A DNA stretch of 43,118 nucleotides. Source: Bacteroidales bacterium (lineage in GTDB: Bacteria; Bacteroidota; Bacteroidia; Bacteroidales; UBA932). The number at the start of each line of letters is the position of its first letter. The first letter of the stretch is position 1. The position numbers were made by a program, and so were the translations under genes. The stretch spans positions 1 through 43,118 of the forward strand of contig JAFQHE010000064.1 in the NCBI GenBank assembly GCA_017398125.1, in the 5' to 3' direction. This document shows, one piece after another, positions 34,513 to 42,267 of the stretch. Below the pieces are notes generated by a model. The model ran no database searches and was not told the origin of the DNA. It saw only the letters and a program-made list of their open reading frames with translations.

Positions 34513-34550
34513 GCGAATCCCTATTAGAATATACTCTAACAGGGATTCGC
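34513..34550. terminator. Strong hairpin downstream of rho
   Basis: GCGAATCCCT and AGGGATTCGC give 10 perfect pairs, then TTAGA and TCTAA give 5 more after a single mismatch, around a 6-base loop. It lies about 100 bases after rho and 60 from the convergent propeller gene stop. There is no T-tract on either strand, so it may be an RNA-end barrier rather than a classical terminator. A smaller TTTGCC/GGCAAA hairpin lies at 34435-34452. Confidence 0.5.
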
Positions 34551-34611
34551 TGTTTGATGAGGTGCCTTTTGAGCATCCTCCTCCTTATATACTCAATCTG
34601 CCTATACGGAA

Positions 34612-35817
34612 CTATTTTAGTGTAACGGCAATCATCACCGGGTTGGATTCATCTGTAAGCTGAGCCGCAATCTCCTTCATTTTTTGTGAGTTGTATTTTT
34701 CGCTCAACTCAATGAATTTTCCCGCGTCAAGGAACATATACATCCTGTTGTCATCTGAATTTATGGGCCAGAATGGGGCTCCTCCATCCAGATCATTAAC
34801 AAAGGCTGAAGTGCCAAGGTCTTCGGATAATTTTACCAAATTGCTTTTGCCATTTTTTTTGTTGAAAACTATCCGGCTTATTTTTTCCCTGTCAGGTACA
34901 GTTCCGTGCAATATTATCATATTGGAAAGCTCGGTGATATTGGTAAGCCAGAGGGTTTCATTATTGATGATTTCAACATCCTTTTTAAAGCTTCCGTAGT
35001 TGATTGTATATCTTGGTTTAAGTTTGTTGCCATCAATGCTGGAAATCGTATCAATAGGATATGTGAGAACGTTGGTCTCTCCGTCAAAATTGTATAAAAT
35101 ACTGGAGTAGACCCACGGTAGGAGTAAATTGTGGATTTTTCCTGTCTGGTCTGGAATGGATGAATATACTTTTTTCCTGGCGGCATCCTTTATCTTTATC
35201 TGACCTGTATGGTTCAAGTCAGAGTCAAGAATTGCAATGCGTTGGCTCAAGTCCCTTTGATTTGTCTCCCTGATATAATAACTTCCGTCAGGGCCGTTTT
35301 CTACAAACAAATCTCTCTGCCCCGGTTTGATTGAGGTGTCAGCAGATGGCAGAAGTTCTTCAAAAGAGAACTCTTCGAGTACACTGCCGTCTTCTGCAGA
35401 GTAGGTTATGCTTTTGCCGGCAGCTGTTACTGTTAAGGCTCTTTTGTCAGTAATGGGCTTGAGCTCTCTCGCCGCAATGTATTCACCCTTTCCTCTACCT
35501 TTACTGCCAATGTTTCTGAGAAACTTTCCATCGTGTGTATAAACGTGGATTGTCTTCTGAAAATCAGAACTTGCAATAAAAATGTAGTTGGGGTCCATGG
35601 CGCATTTGCTGACGTTGCCCAAATAGGATGATTCGGTTGTCTCGAGTGGTATATATTCTATTTTGGATGCAAATTCACTCAAACAGGGTTCTGTTTCATT
35701 GAACACAGCCTCTTCAATATTTATTTCAGTAAATTTTCCGCTATTTACGGTCTCAGAACCGCATCCCGAAAGGACAAGTGCCAACGCAGCTACATAAATG
35801 ATAAGAACATTTTTCAT
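34612..35817 (-). CDS. 6-bladed beta-propeller lipoprotein
   Basis: This 401-residue protein belongs to the Bacteroidota 6-bladed beta-propeller family, whose members are surface or periplasmic lipoproteins of mostly unknown function. The lipobox is VLSGC with C19. The mature N-terminus has the typical IEYIPLETTESSYLGNV block, then blades such as FIASSDFQKTIHVYTHDGKFLRNIGSKGRGKGEY. The frame opens at 35901, but the ATG at 35817 starts the signal peptide. The upstream space contains a TAACTTTG -7 box and the GTTAAC array. It is convergent with rho. Confidence 0.85.
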   Translation of the reverse strand: MKNVLIIYVAALALVLSGCGSETVNSGKFTEINIEEAVFNETEPCLSEFASKIEYIPLETTESSYLGNVSKCAMDPNYIFIASSDFQKTIHVYTHDGKFLRNIGSKGRGKGEYIAARELKPITDKRALTVTAAGKSITYSAEDGSVLEEFSFEELLPSADTSIKPGQRDLFVENGPDGSYYIRETNQRDLSQRIAILDSDLNHTGQIKIKDAARKKVYSSIPDQTGKIHNLLLPWVYSSILYNFDGETNVLTYPIDTISSIDGNKLKPRYTINYGSFKKDVEIINNETLWLTNITELSNMIILHGTVPDREKISRIVFNKKNGKSNLVKLSEDLGTSAFVNDLDGGAPFWPINSDDNRMYMFLDAGKFIELSEKYNSQKMKEIAAQLTDESNPVMIAVTLK

Positions 35818-35843
35818 AAGGCAATTTTTTGTATTTACTCGTA

Positions 35844-35851
35844 CAAAGTTA
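35844..35851 (-). promoter_or_regulatory. Putative -7 box of the propeller lipoprotein gene
   Basis: The minus strand reads TAACTTTG, 26 bases ahead of the start codon. It overlaps a GTTAAC motif (35848-35853) that belongs to the array upstream. Confidence 0.5.
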
Positions 35852-35918
35852 ACAAAAGGCCTATTTGTAGCTGTAGAATGAATGTTAACTAATGTTAACA
35901 AACGTTAAGTACGTTAAC
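35848..35918. repeat. Array of GTTAA(C/G) motifs
   Basis: GTTAAC occurs at 35848, 35884, 35894 and 35913, and GTTAAG at 35904. The last four are spaced 10, 10 and 9 bases, one helical turn each, with variable spacers. The fifth overlaps the propeller gene's -7 box. The motif is self-complementary. The array spans the stop codon of the transporter gene. A DNA-binding protein operator is plausible; the factor is unknown. Confidence 0.6.
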
Positions 35919-37020
35919 AGAATGCCCAGCATGCAAGCCCGACAGCAAACCCAATGGCCATATTTATAAGTTTGGCCTTGATAAAGGCTCCTTTGCTCTC
36001 TGCAAGCAGTGGAAGTGCGGCATGGCCATCCTGTACTATAGAACTTACAAGCAGAATGTAGAATGGTACTAAACCTTGGGCGCAAAGTGTTACAAAGAGA
36101 AGATGGGGACCTGATTCAGGAATGATTCCTATAAGCACCGCCAGTATCATTACCCAGAAGAGATTGTTGTTTATCCATTCATGAATGTCCAGATACGAAA
36201 TGGCTATCTGACAAACCAGCAAAGCTCCAAAGGTCCAGAGGAAGATTGAAAGCATATGTCTCTTTATTACATGCTCCCAGATGTGCTCCTTAATGAAGTG
36301 TTCTTTGGCTGTGGCTGTAAAAAGTACGGTTACAATGCTGAATATTGCAAAGATAAAGTGGATCCACCTTTCACTCAAAAGACTGAATCCTACATGTGTA
36401 TAGCTATGATGGGTACAATCTCCGTCAAGATGTATATGGCTTGAGTGGTCATGTTCAAGGTAACCGCCGGCCACCGCACCAATGAACAATACTATTCCGG
36501 CGAGAATCAGCAGCCTTTCAGTTGACGGGTGTCTGAATGCGCTCCTGTATGATTCCACTCTGAAAATGGATGGTAGAGTATTCTCTGACTGATGGTGGAT
36601 CTCATATCCGTCGGGACAAAAGGCAACCTGAGGCTTTTTGAAGAATCTATCAACAAGAAATCCGGTAGCAATTCCCAATGCAAACTGCAGAAGGAAGAGC
36701 AAAGGAGCCTTCTGCGGTACCATTGCAAGTATGACAAAAGCCTCATCTCCAGAGGAACAGATCATCATTGCTACAAGGGCTCCAAAACTTATCATTCTGT
36801 GGGTGTAGAGAGATACAACGGCAAAACCTCCAAGACAGCCGGGAATGAGCCCCAGCAAAGCACCAAGTATAACCTGTCCGGTACCTGATCCTTTAAGTTT
36901 TGCGAACCATTTTCCTTGTGACTGTATATTGAAATACTCAATCATCAGCATCATGACAAGCACAAGGCCCGTGATCAGAATACTGTTTCTAAGTACATCT
37001 ATAATAAGTTCTGTATTCAT
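35914..37020 (-). CDS. Putative manganese/arsenic-type efflux transporter
   Basis: This 368-residue polytopic membrane protein has about ten helices in two similar halves. Each half has a related glycine-rich core: ALLGLIPGCLGGFAVVSLYTH and LIGIIPESGPHLLFVTLCAQ, followed by SSGDEAF and SSIVQDGHAALP respectively. This matches the family annotated as putative manganese transporter (arsenic-efflux-like); the call is from family memory. A His/Asp-rich loop between the halves (EHDHSSHIHLDGDCTHHSYTH) suggests binding of a divalent metal. Its start lies 15 bases beyond the meaB terminator hairpin. No manganese riboswitch fold was recognised in the short leader. Confidence 0.75.
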   Translation of the reverse strand: MNTELIIDVLRNSILITGLVLVMMLMIEYFNIQSQGKWFAKLKGSGTGQVILGALLGLIPGCLGGFAVVSLYTHRMISFGALVAMMICSSGDEAFVILAMVPQKAPLLFLLQFALGIATGFLVDRFFKKPQVAFCPDGYEIHHQSENTLPSIFRVESYRSAFRHPSTERLLILAGIVLFIGAVAGGYLEHDHSSHIHLDGDCTHHSYTHVGFSLLSERWIHFIFAIFSIVTVLFTATAKEHFIKEHIWEHVIKRHMLSIFLWTFGALLVCQIAISYLDIHEWINNNLFWVMILAVLIGIIPESGPHLLFVTLCAQGLVPFYILLVSSIVQDGHAALPLLAESKGAFIKAKLINMAIGFAVGLACWAFC

Positions 37021-37029
37021 AGTTTAAGG

Positions 37030-37059
37030 AACAAAATGGGATAGAGTTACCTATCCCAT
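37030..37059 (-). terminator. Terminator of meaB, adjacent to the transporter start
   Basis: On the minus strand ATGGGATAG pairs perfectly with CTATCCCAT around a 6-base loop, followed by TTTGTT. It lies 27 bases after the meaB stop and only 15 before the ATG of the transporter, in the same direction. Confidence 0.7.
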
Positions 37060-37086
37060 AATAATACTCTGATATACTCCAAGACT

Positions 37087-38253
37087 TTATGCCTTTAGTC
37101 TGCTATATAACTCCATAAGTTCACCGGCAGCCATAAATGAATCCATTTTGCCCTCCAGAACGGCATCTTTATAGTCCTCAAGTCTGGATGCTATTGTTGT
37201 ATTCTCGTAGAAATTGTTCTTAAGAGCCTCGTTAATGCTCTCATACATCCAATATTCGGCTTGCTGGCGCCGTTTACGCTCATAGTATCCGTTGCCCTTT
37301 ACAAGTTCAAAGTACTCCTCAATCTTTGCAAGAATTTCTGGAAGACCTGCTTTTGTTACAGCAGATGATGTAAGCGCAGTAGGAACCCATGTAGATTCAG
37401 TAGGAGGGAAGAGGTGAAGGGCATTGGCATACAAGGCTCTTGCCATATTTGCCTTCTCAACATTGGTGCCGTCAGCTTTGGTAATGGCAATCAAGTCACT
37501 CATCTCCATAATTCCCCTTTTTATGCCCTGCAGGTCATCTCCTGCTCCCGACAGCATCAATAGCAGGAAGAAATCACTCATGGAGTGTACGGCTGTCTCA
37601 GATTGACCTACACCTACAGTCTCAATAAAGATCACATCATAGCCTGCTGCCTCACATAGAAGAACTGTTTCACGGGTCTTACGTGCTACACCGCCAAGAG
37701 ATCCGGCACTTGGACTTGGACGTATAAATGCATTAGGGTCATTGCAAAGGGTCTCCATACGCGTTTTATCTCCAAGTATACTTCCCTTGGTCTTTTCACT
37801 GCTCGGATCAATTGCAAGAACTGCAAGTTTATGTCCTTTTCCGGTTATGTAGCTGCCGAATGCCTCTATAAATGTACTCTTGCCTGCTCCTGGTACACCG
37901 GTAATTCCAATACGCATAGATCTTTTCTGTGAAGAGATAAGCTGGCACTGTGCAATGATTTTCTGTGCAATCTCCCTGTGGGCAGGAAGGTAGCTTTCAA
38001 CCAAAGTGATGGCCTGGCTGAGTATTGTGGTATTCCCCTCAGTGATGCCTTTCATATACTCCTCAACACTCAATAAAGCCGGTTTTTTCTTGAAGAATCT
38101 CTTTATGTAAGGATTAATGATCGGCTTCTCTTCAACACCCTCATTGACAACAAGTGCAGTGTCAGGGTTTTGTTGGCATTTTGGCGGCCAGTCTTCGGTG
38201 GTGGCCCCGTTGTTGTTATAATCCAAATTATAATTGATCTCCTTATTTTCCAT
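37087..38253 (-). CDS. meaB: Methylmalonyl-CoA mutase-associated GTPase MeaB
   Basis: This 388-residue G3E-family GTPase protects and reactivates B12-dependent methylmalonyl-CoA mutase, part of succinate/propionate metabolism in Bacteroidota. The P-loop is GVPGAGKS, and AIDPSSEKTKGSILGDKTRM, FIETVGVGQSE and the TKADG nucleotide-specificity motif follow. The first 40 residues are a variable extension. The mutase subunits are not in the window. A TAACTTTG -7 box precedes it at 38278-38285, and a hairpin terminator follows. Confidence 0.94.
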   Translation of the reverse strand: MENKEINYNLDYNNNGATTEDWPPKCQQNPDTALVVNEGVEEKPIINPYIKRFFKKKPALLSVEEYMKGITEGNTTILSQAITLVESYLPAHREIAQKIIAQCQLISSQKRSMRIGITGVPGAGKSTFIEAFGSYITGKGHKLAVLAIDPSSEKTKGSILGDKTRMETLCNDPNAFIRPSPSAGSLGGVARKTRETVLLCEAAGYDVIFIETVGVGQSETAVHSMSDFFLLLMLSGAGDDLQGIKRGIMEMSDLIAITKADGTNVEKANMARALYANALHLFPPTESTWVPTALTSSAVTKAGLPEILAKIEEYFELVKGNGYYERKRRQQAEYWMYESINEALKNNFYENTTIASRLEDYKDAVLEGKMDSFMAAGELMELYSRLKA

Positions 38254-38277
38254 AGCAATTTAAACTCTACTGAACTG

Positions 38278-38285
38278 CAAAGTTA
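38278..38285 (-). promoter_or_regulatory. Putative -7 box of meaB
   Basis: The minus strand reads TAACTTTG, 24 bases ahead of the start codon. The -33 region is not a clear match. Confidence 0.5.
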
Positions 38286-38379
38286 TAAAAATCTTTTCTA
38301 TTATGGGGCTTTCAGGCTTGATTCTTTGCCTGCTTGCACTCTCCTGACGATGACAGGTTTTTAACGTACAGTTGAAATT

Positions 38380-39582
38380 CTATATCAAGTTGAGCATTTT
38401 GCTTCTTGATAGCATACATGCGCCTATGGCTCCGCACTTTCTTCCGAGTTTGGAAGTTTTTATGTGAGTGTCTTTGCTCACTATATTCAAAGAATGTTTG
38501 TTTATGGCACCTTTGACCGGTATGAGCAGGTAATCCTTGGCCTCTGCCACAATACCTCCTATGACAATGGTTTCAGGATTGAAAATATTTATCAGACCCG
38601 CAATGGCTCTTCCCAAAGTGGCTCCAATCTCCTCAACACACTCTATGGCGAGCATATCCTCTTCAAAAACTGCATATAAAATGTCTTCAAGGCGAATCTC
38701 TTCATTATTGTTGAATTTGCCGGAAAGGATGGACGATTGGCCACTTTTCAATTTTTCAATGAATATCCTGTGCAATGCGGATCCCGAAGCTCCTGTTTCA
38801 AGACAACCAATTTTTCCGCACTGGCATATCTGGTTGTTGTTCAATATAGGGAAGTGTCCTATTTCACCGGAATAGCCCGATTTTCCGTATGATAGCCTTC
38901 CGTTAATAATCATACCCATTCCCAAACCCCAAGTTACATTTATGAAGAGCAGGTCTTTCTCTCCCTGGCCGGCTCCGCACATATACTCTCCGTAGGTCAT
39001 TGCCCTTGAATCATTCTCAATGAATACAGGGCATCTGAGGTTCTGTTCAAGTTTTTCGGCAATTGGGGTATTCTCTCCAATGTAGTAGGAGAAGCAGTAT
39101 CCGGTAGTTATGTTTACCCTACCGCTGAAATTTATGCCATAAGCGAGAACATTGTCATGGTCAATGTCATAATTGCTCAGGTTCTCTCTGATGACATTGC
39201 AGAATTCATCAAAAGAGCCTATGGAGTTTACGAGGGTGAAATTTACATCCTCAATAAAATCCACAAGCTCACCTTTGAAATCTACGATAGCTATGTTTAT
39301 ATGGTGTATTCTGATATCTACCCCTATAAAATATCCGGCAGCAGAATTCAGCCCATATATATTTGGTCTTCTTCCTCCATTCGTACCAAGTTTACCCATA
39401 TCTTTCAAGAATCCCTCCTCAATGAGTTCGCTGACAAGCTTTGTTGCTGTCGGGATGCTTGTTGTAAGTTTCTTGCTTATATCGGCAATGCTTATATTAC
39501 CCTCGTTTATGCATTGTGTGATAATCTGTCTTTTAAGCAAGTCATTTTTTCCTTGGGTATGGTATAGAAATGAAGTAGTCAT
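38380..39582 (-). CDS. ROK family transcriptional regulator
   Basis: This 400-residue ROK protein has an N-terminal winged-helix DNA-binding domain (about 15-75, INEGNISIADISKKLTTSIPTATKLVSELIEEG). The sugar-kinase-like domain carries the phosphate loop and catalytic Asp in IENDSRAM, and the ROK zinc motif CQCGKIGCLETGASG. Proteins of this layout (NagC, Mlc, XylR) repress sugar genes and release DNA when a sugar or its phosphate binds. The start codon shares one base with the stop of the MFS gene (TAATG), so it is translationally coupled. It probably regulates this locus; that is inference. Confidence 0.9.
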   Translation of the reverse strand: MTTSFLYHTQGKNDLLKRQIITQCINEGNISIADISKKLTTSIPTATKLVSELIEEGFLKDMGKLGTNGGRRPNIYGLNSAAGYFIGVDIRIHHINIAIVDFKGELVDFIEDVNFTLVNSIGSFDEFCNVIRENLSNYDIDHDNVLAYGINFSGRVNITTGYCFSYYIGENTPIAEKLEQNLRCPVFIENDSRAMTYGEYMCGAGQGEKDLLFINVTWGLGMGMIINGRLSYGKSGYSGEIGHFPILNNNQICQCGKIGCLETGASGSALHRIFIEKLKSGQSSILSGKFNNNEEIRLEDILYAVFEEDMLAIECVEEIGATLGRAIAGLINIFNPETIVIGGIVAEAKDYLLIPVKGAINKHSLNIVSKDTHIKTSKLGRKCGAIGACMLSRSKMLNLI

Positions 39583-41006
39583 TATTTTCCTGTTTTAGAG
39601 ATGCTGTTCCAATGGGCTTCAATCTCTTCAAGTGTCTTTCCTGTTGTTTCAGGCACCACTTTCCACATTATAAGCATGTATGGAACGCAGCAGACTGCAA
39701 ATATAAGAAAAGTTCCCGATTGGCTCCAACCTAAAAGTACAGGAGTTAACTGACCAATAAGATATGTTCCTATCCATAGCGCAAAACCGGCAATGGACAT
39801 TGCCCTTCCGCGTACGCTGTTGGGGTACATTTCAGACAACAGTACAAACACAATGGCACTGATTGAAATGGCGCAGCAGAATACATATGCAAGGAAGAAT
39901 ACAAGCATGAATGAGTTGCCTAATCCAAGAGTTGCTCCCCACTGGAAGTAGACGGCAATGCATAGCAGACATATTATCATTCCGCTTACTCCCCAGTAGA
40001 TAAGTTGTTTCCTTCCTACTCTGTCAATGATGAATACAGCCAATATGGTAGTGACCATGTTTACAACTCCTACAAGTACGGTTGAAAACATAGGATTGTC
40101 AAAACCTGCTTCTGAGAAGATCTTAGGACCGTAATAGAGAACTGCATTTACTCCCATGAACTGTCCAAGAATTGCTATTGCACTGCCGGCAATCACTGCA
40201 ATGAGGATACCTGGCTTCAAAAGATCTTTCCACTCGCCGTTTGATCCGCCGTTGATTGATTCCTTGGTTACGGCAATTTCATTTCTGGCCTCATCCTCAT
40301 TTGTGTATATACGTGAGAGAATTTTGGATGCTTTGTCGAGTTTGCCTTTGATTACCAGCCATTTCGGACTCTCTGGAATGAAAAAGATTATGAAGAAGAA
40401 AAGAAGTGCAGGAAGGGTTTCGCTGCCAAGCATTCCTCTCCATGCTTCGCTGTGAATGATCTTGTCCATTAGTGATACCTCTTCTCCAGCCAATGCAGAG
40501 GCAACAATGCCGCTGTCAATGTTGGAATCTATAACCCAATTGGCAAGGTATGCAAGCAGGAATCCCACTGTAACAGCCAATTGGTAGAGAGATACAAGGG
40601 TTCCTCTTACCTTTGCAGGAGAAACCTCCGATATATATATAGGTGACACGATAGATACTATACCAATACCCACACCTCCAATGATTCTGTAGGCAACAAG
40701 CTGGTCAAATGTCCCGCATACGGTACAACCTATTGCTGATATGCTGAACAGAGCTGCAGAGATAAGCATTGTTACCTTTCTTCCCAAGTAGTCACTGAGT
40801 GTGCCAGCAACAAGGACACCTGCAATTGAACCTATGAGAGCACATCCTACATACCAGCCCTCTTTCAAGTCTGAAAGAGAGAACTGATTCTTTACAATCT
40901 CTGTTGTGCCTGAGATTACGGCAGTATCATATCCGAACAATATTCCACCTATGGCCGCAACAACTGCCATAAAGATGACATATCCCATGTTCATGCTCTT
41001 TTTCAT
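39582..41006 (-). CDS. MFS sugar porter (XylE/GLUT-type)
   Basis: This 474-residue proton-coupled sugar transporter of the sugar porter family has twelve predicted transmembrane helices. Family signatures are GGILFGYDTAVISG, DYLGRK, ISEVSPAKVRGTL, PESPKWL, DRVGRK and PETTGKTLEEIE. It resembles XylE, AraE and GalP-type monosaccharide importers. It lies 19 bases after the DUF4434 gene and overlaps the ROK gene. The sugar is unknown. Confidence 0.93.
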   Translation of the reverse strand: MKKSMNMGYVIFMAVVAAIGGILFGYDTAVISGTTEIVKNQFSLSDLKEGWYVGCALIGSIAGVLVAGTLSDYLGRKVTMLISAALFSISAIGCTVCGTFDQLVAYRIIGGVGIGIVSIVSPIYISEVSPAKVRGTLVSLYQLAVTVGFLLAYLANWVIDSNIDSGIVASALAGEEVSLMDKIIHSEAWRGMLGSETLPALLFFFIIFFIPESPKWLVIKGKLDKASKILSRIYTNEDEARNEIAVTKESINGGSNGEWKDLLKPGILIAVIAGSAIAILGQFMGVNAVLYYGPKIFSEAGFDNPMFSTVLVGVVNMVTTILAVFIIDRVGRKQLIYWGVSGMIICLLCIAVYFQWGATLGLGNSFMLVFFLAYVFCCAISISAIVFVLLSEMYPNSVRGRAMSIAGFALWIGTYLIGQLTPVLLGWSQSGTFLIFAVCCVPYMLIMWKVVPETTGKTLEEIEAHWNSISKTGK

Positions 41007-41025
41007 ATATTACTTCCTCCTTAAA

Positions 41026-42111
41026 TTAAATATTGAAGTACTCCCTATATCTGTTGTACAAGTTGCCTGCAGCACCATAAACAGACTGCGGACTCATGAA
41101 GTGAGGAAACTCAAATGTAATGGCCTTGTCATATCCGGCTCTCTTGGCTGCCTCAAGTTTCATTCTCAATTTGTCAAATTTGATTGGCAGGAAGTTGATA
41201 GGCATGTCGCGATCGAATGTCTCTGCATTGGTCCAGCACTTCATTCCCCATCTGTCGGCCATCTTCTTGTTAACCTCAAAGAAGATGTCAAGCTCATCAT
41301 AGTCAATATGGCCGTCCTGGAATGCAACAGCATCTACCACATCGTGGATTCCTTCAAAGATTTCGTTCCAGTCCTTTTCATGCTCTTCAACAGTTACAGC
41401 ATTGTCATTTACAAGCTTGTTTGTTCCCATGATTGCCTTTTTACCGTCAATCCAAGGGGAGATGAATACAGGTAGTCCTCCTGATACATCCTTGCACTGC
41501 TTGCCCATTGTGTGGAAGCCTTTGATGGCACCTTTGGTCTGGCGGCTGATTTCGGTGCTTATATACCATCCTCCAAAACTCTTGTATTTCTTTCCATACA
41601 TGTTCCACACCTCATCAATCACGAATTTGTTGTCTTCAATCTCGTAACTCATATCCTTTGTATCCCAGTATTTTCCTGAATCATAAAGACCGAGGTAGAA
41701 TGTCATTCCATATTTCTGGGCCAATCTGCAGAACATATCTATAAGATCTACTGAAGGCATATAGCATCCTTTTTTCAATAGGTATGGCGACGGATAGGTA
41801 ATGAATTTTCTATATCCGCACCTTATATCTATTACAGTGTCTATACCTATGGATTTCATGTACGCAAAATCCTGATCCCACTCTTTCTCTCCCCAGTTCT
41901 GGTGAGGTATGTCGTGTGATATCTCATCAAGGAATGTACCTGTAATCTGAAGTCCGTTGGCTTTTGGAACTATAAGTGTGCTCTCTGGAGTTGCAATCAG
42001 ATTCTCTTCTTTATTGGCGCAACCTGCAAGGGAGCCGATCAATGAGGGAGCTGCTACTGCACTGGCAGCCGCAATACCTGCTGTTTTTATAAAAGATCTT
42101 CTATCTGTCAT
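41026..42111 (-). CDS. DUF4434 domain-containing exported protein
   Basis: This 361-residue protein has a twin-arginine-like signal (TDRRSFIKTAG, R4-R5) and a lipobox-like LAGC at C31. The mature domain reads GTFLDEISHDIPHQNWGEKEWDQDFAYMKSIGIDTVI, the DUF4434 family start, and has a glycoside hydrolase-like TIM-barrel look (IDIRCGYR, FYLGLYDSG, GWYISTEIS, AFQDGHID). DUF4434 has no established catalytic activity; GWYISTEIS could be an acid position. It is the first gene of the DUF4434-MFS-ROK operon. The function is inferred from context as acting on a carbohydrate. Confidence 0.85.
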   Translation of the reverse strand: MTDRRSFIKTAGIAAASAVAAPSLIGSLAGCANKEENLIATPESTLIVPKANGLQITGTFLDEISHDIPHQNWGEKEWDQDFAYMKSIGIDTVIDIRCGYRKFITYPSPYLLKKGCYMPSVDLIDMFCRLAQKYGMTFYLGLYDSGKYWDTKDMSYEIEDNKFVIDEVWNMYGKKYKSFGGWYISTEISRQTKGAIKGFHTMGKQCKDVSGGLPVFISPWIDGKKAIMGTNKLVNDNAVTVEEHEKDWNEIFEGIHDVVDAVAFQDGHIDYDELDIFFEVNKKMADRWGMKCWTNAETFDRDMPINFLPIKFDKLRMKLEAAKRAGYDKAITFEFPHFMSPQSVYGAAGNLYNRYREYFNI

Positions 42112-42126
42112 ATCTTAAAAAATATT

Positions 42127-42134
42127 TTCGCGAA
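42127..42134. promoter_or_regulatory. Candidate operator, TTCGCGAA palindrome
   Basis: TTCGCGAA is a perfect 8-bp palindrome, the only CG-rich core in an AT-rich intergenic region. Outside one mismatch, TATT and AATA-like A/T bases continue the symmetry. It lies 16 bases ahead of the DUF4434 start. The size and AT-rich arms fit a ROK-type operator; the assignment is inference. Confidence 0.4.
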
Positions 42135-42178
42135 TATATGTATATTTAAAAAAAAAAACAACAGGTGGTATATTTTTA

Positions 42179-42194
42179 AATTATTTTAATAATT
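42179..42194. promoter_or_regulatory. Second palindrome, AATTATTttAATAATT
   Basis: Perfect 7-bp arms surround a TT spacer, in the same divergent region. It lies just upstream of the -33 position of the GHL10-like gene promoter, so a bound protein would block or assist that promoter. Confidence 0.4.
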
Positions 42195-42205
42195 ATCCAG
42201 ATTGA

Positions 42206-42237
42206 TTGTAAATATTATAAAAAATATTGTAGCTTTG
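42206..42237 (+). promoter_or_regulatory. Promoter of the GHL10-like gene
   Basis: ATTG, 21 bases, then TAGCTTTG (TAnnTTTG), 30 bases ahead of the ATG. No matching box was found for the opposing DUF4434 operon. Confidence 0.55.
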
Positions 42238-42267
42238 CAGGCGGTAAATTACAATTAATGGCTTCGT

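Noticed and set aside
34612-35901. Propeller lipoprotein extended to 35901
   Set aside because: The extension crosses the -7 box and part of the GTTAAC array, and the lipoprotein signal starts at 35817.
37021-37086. Manganese riboswitch ahead of the transporter
   Set aside because: Only a simple terminator hairpin fits in the 66-base gap; there is no room for a yybP-ykoY fold.
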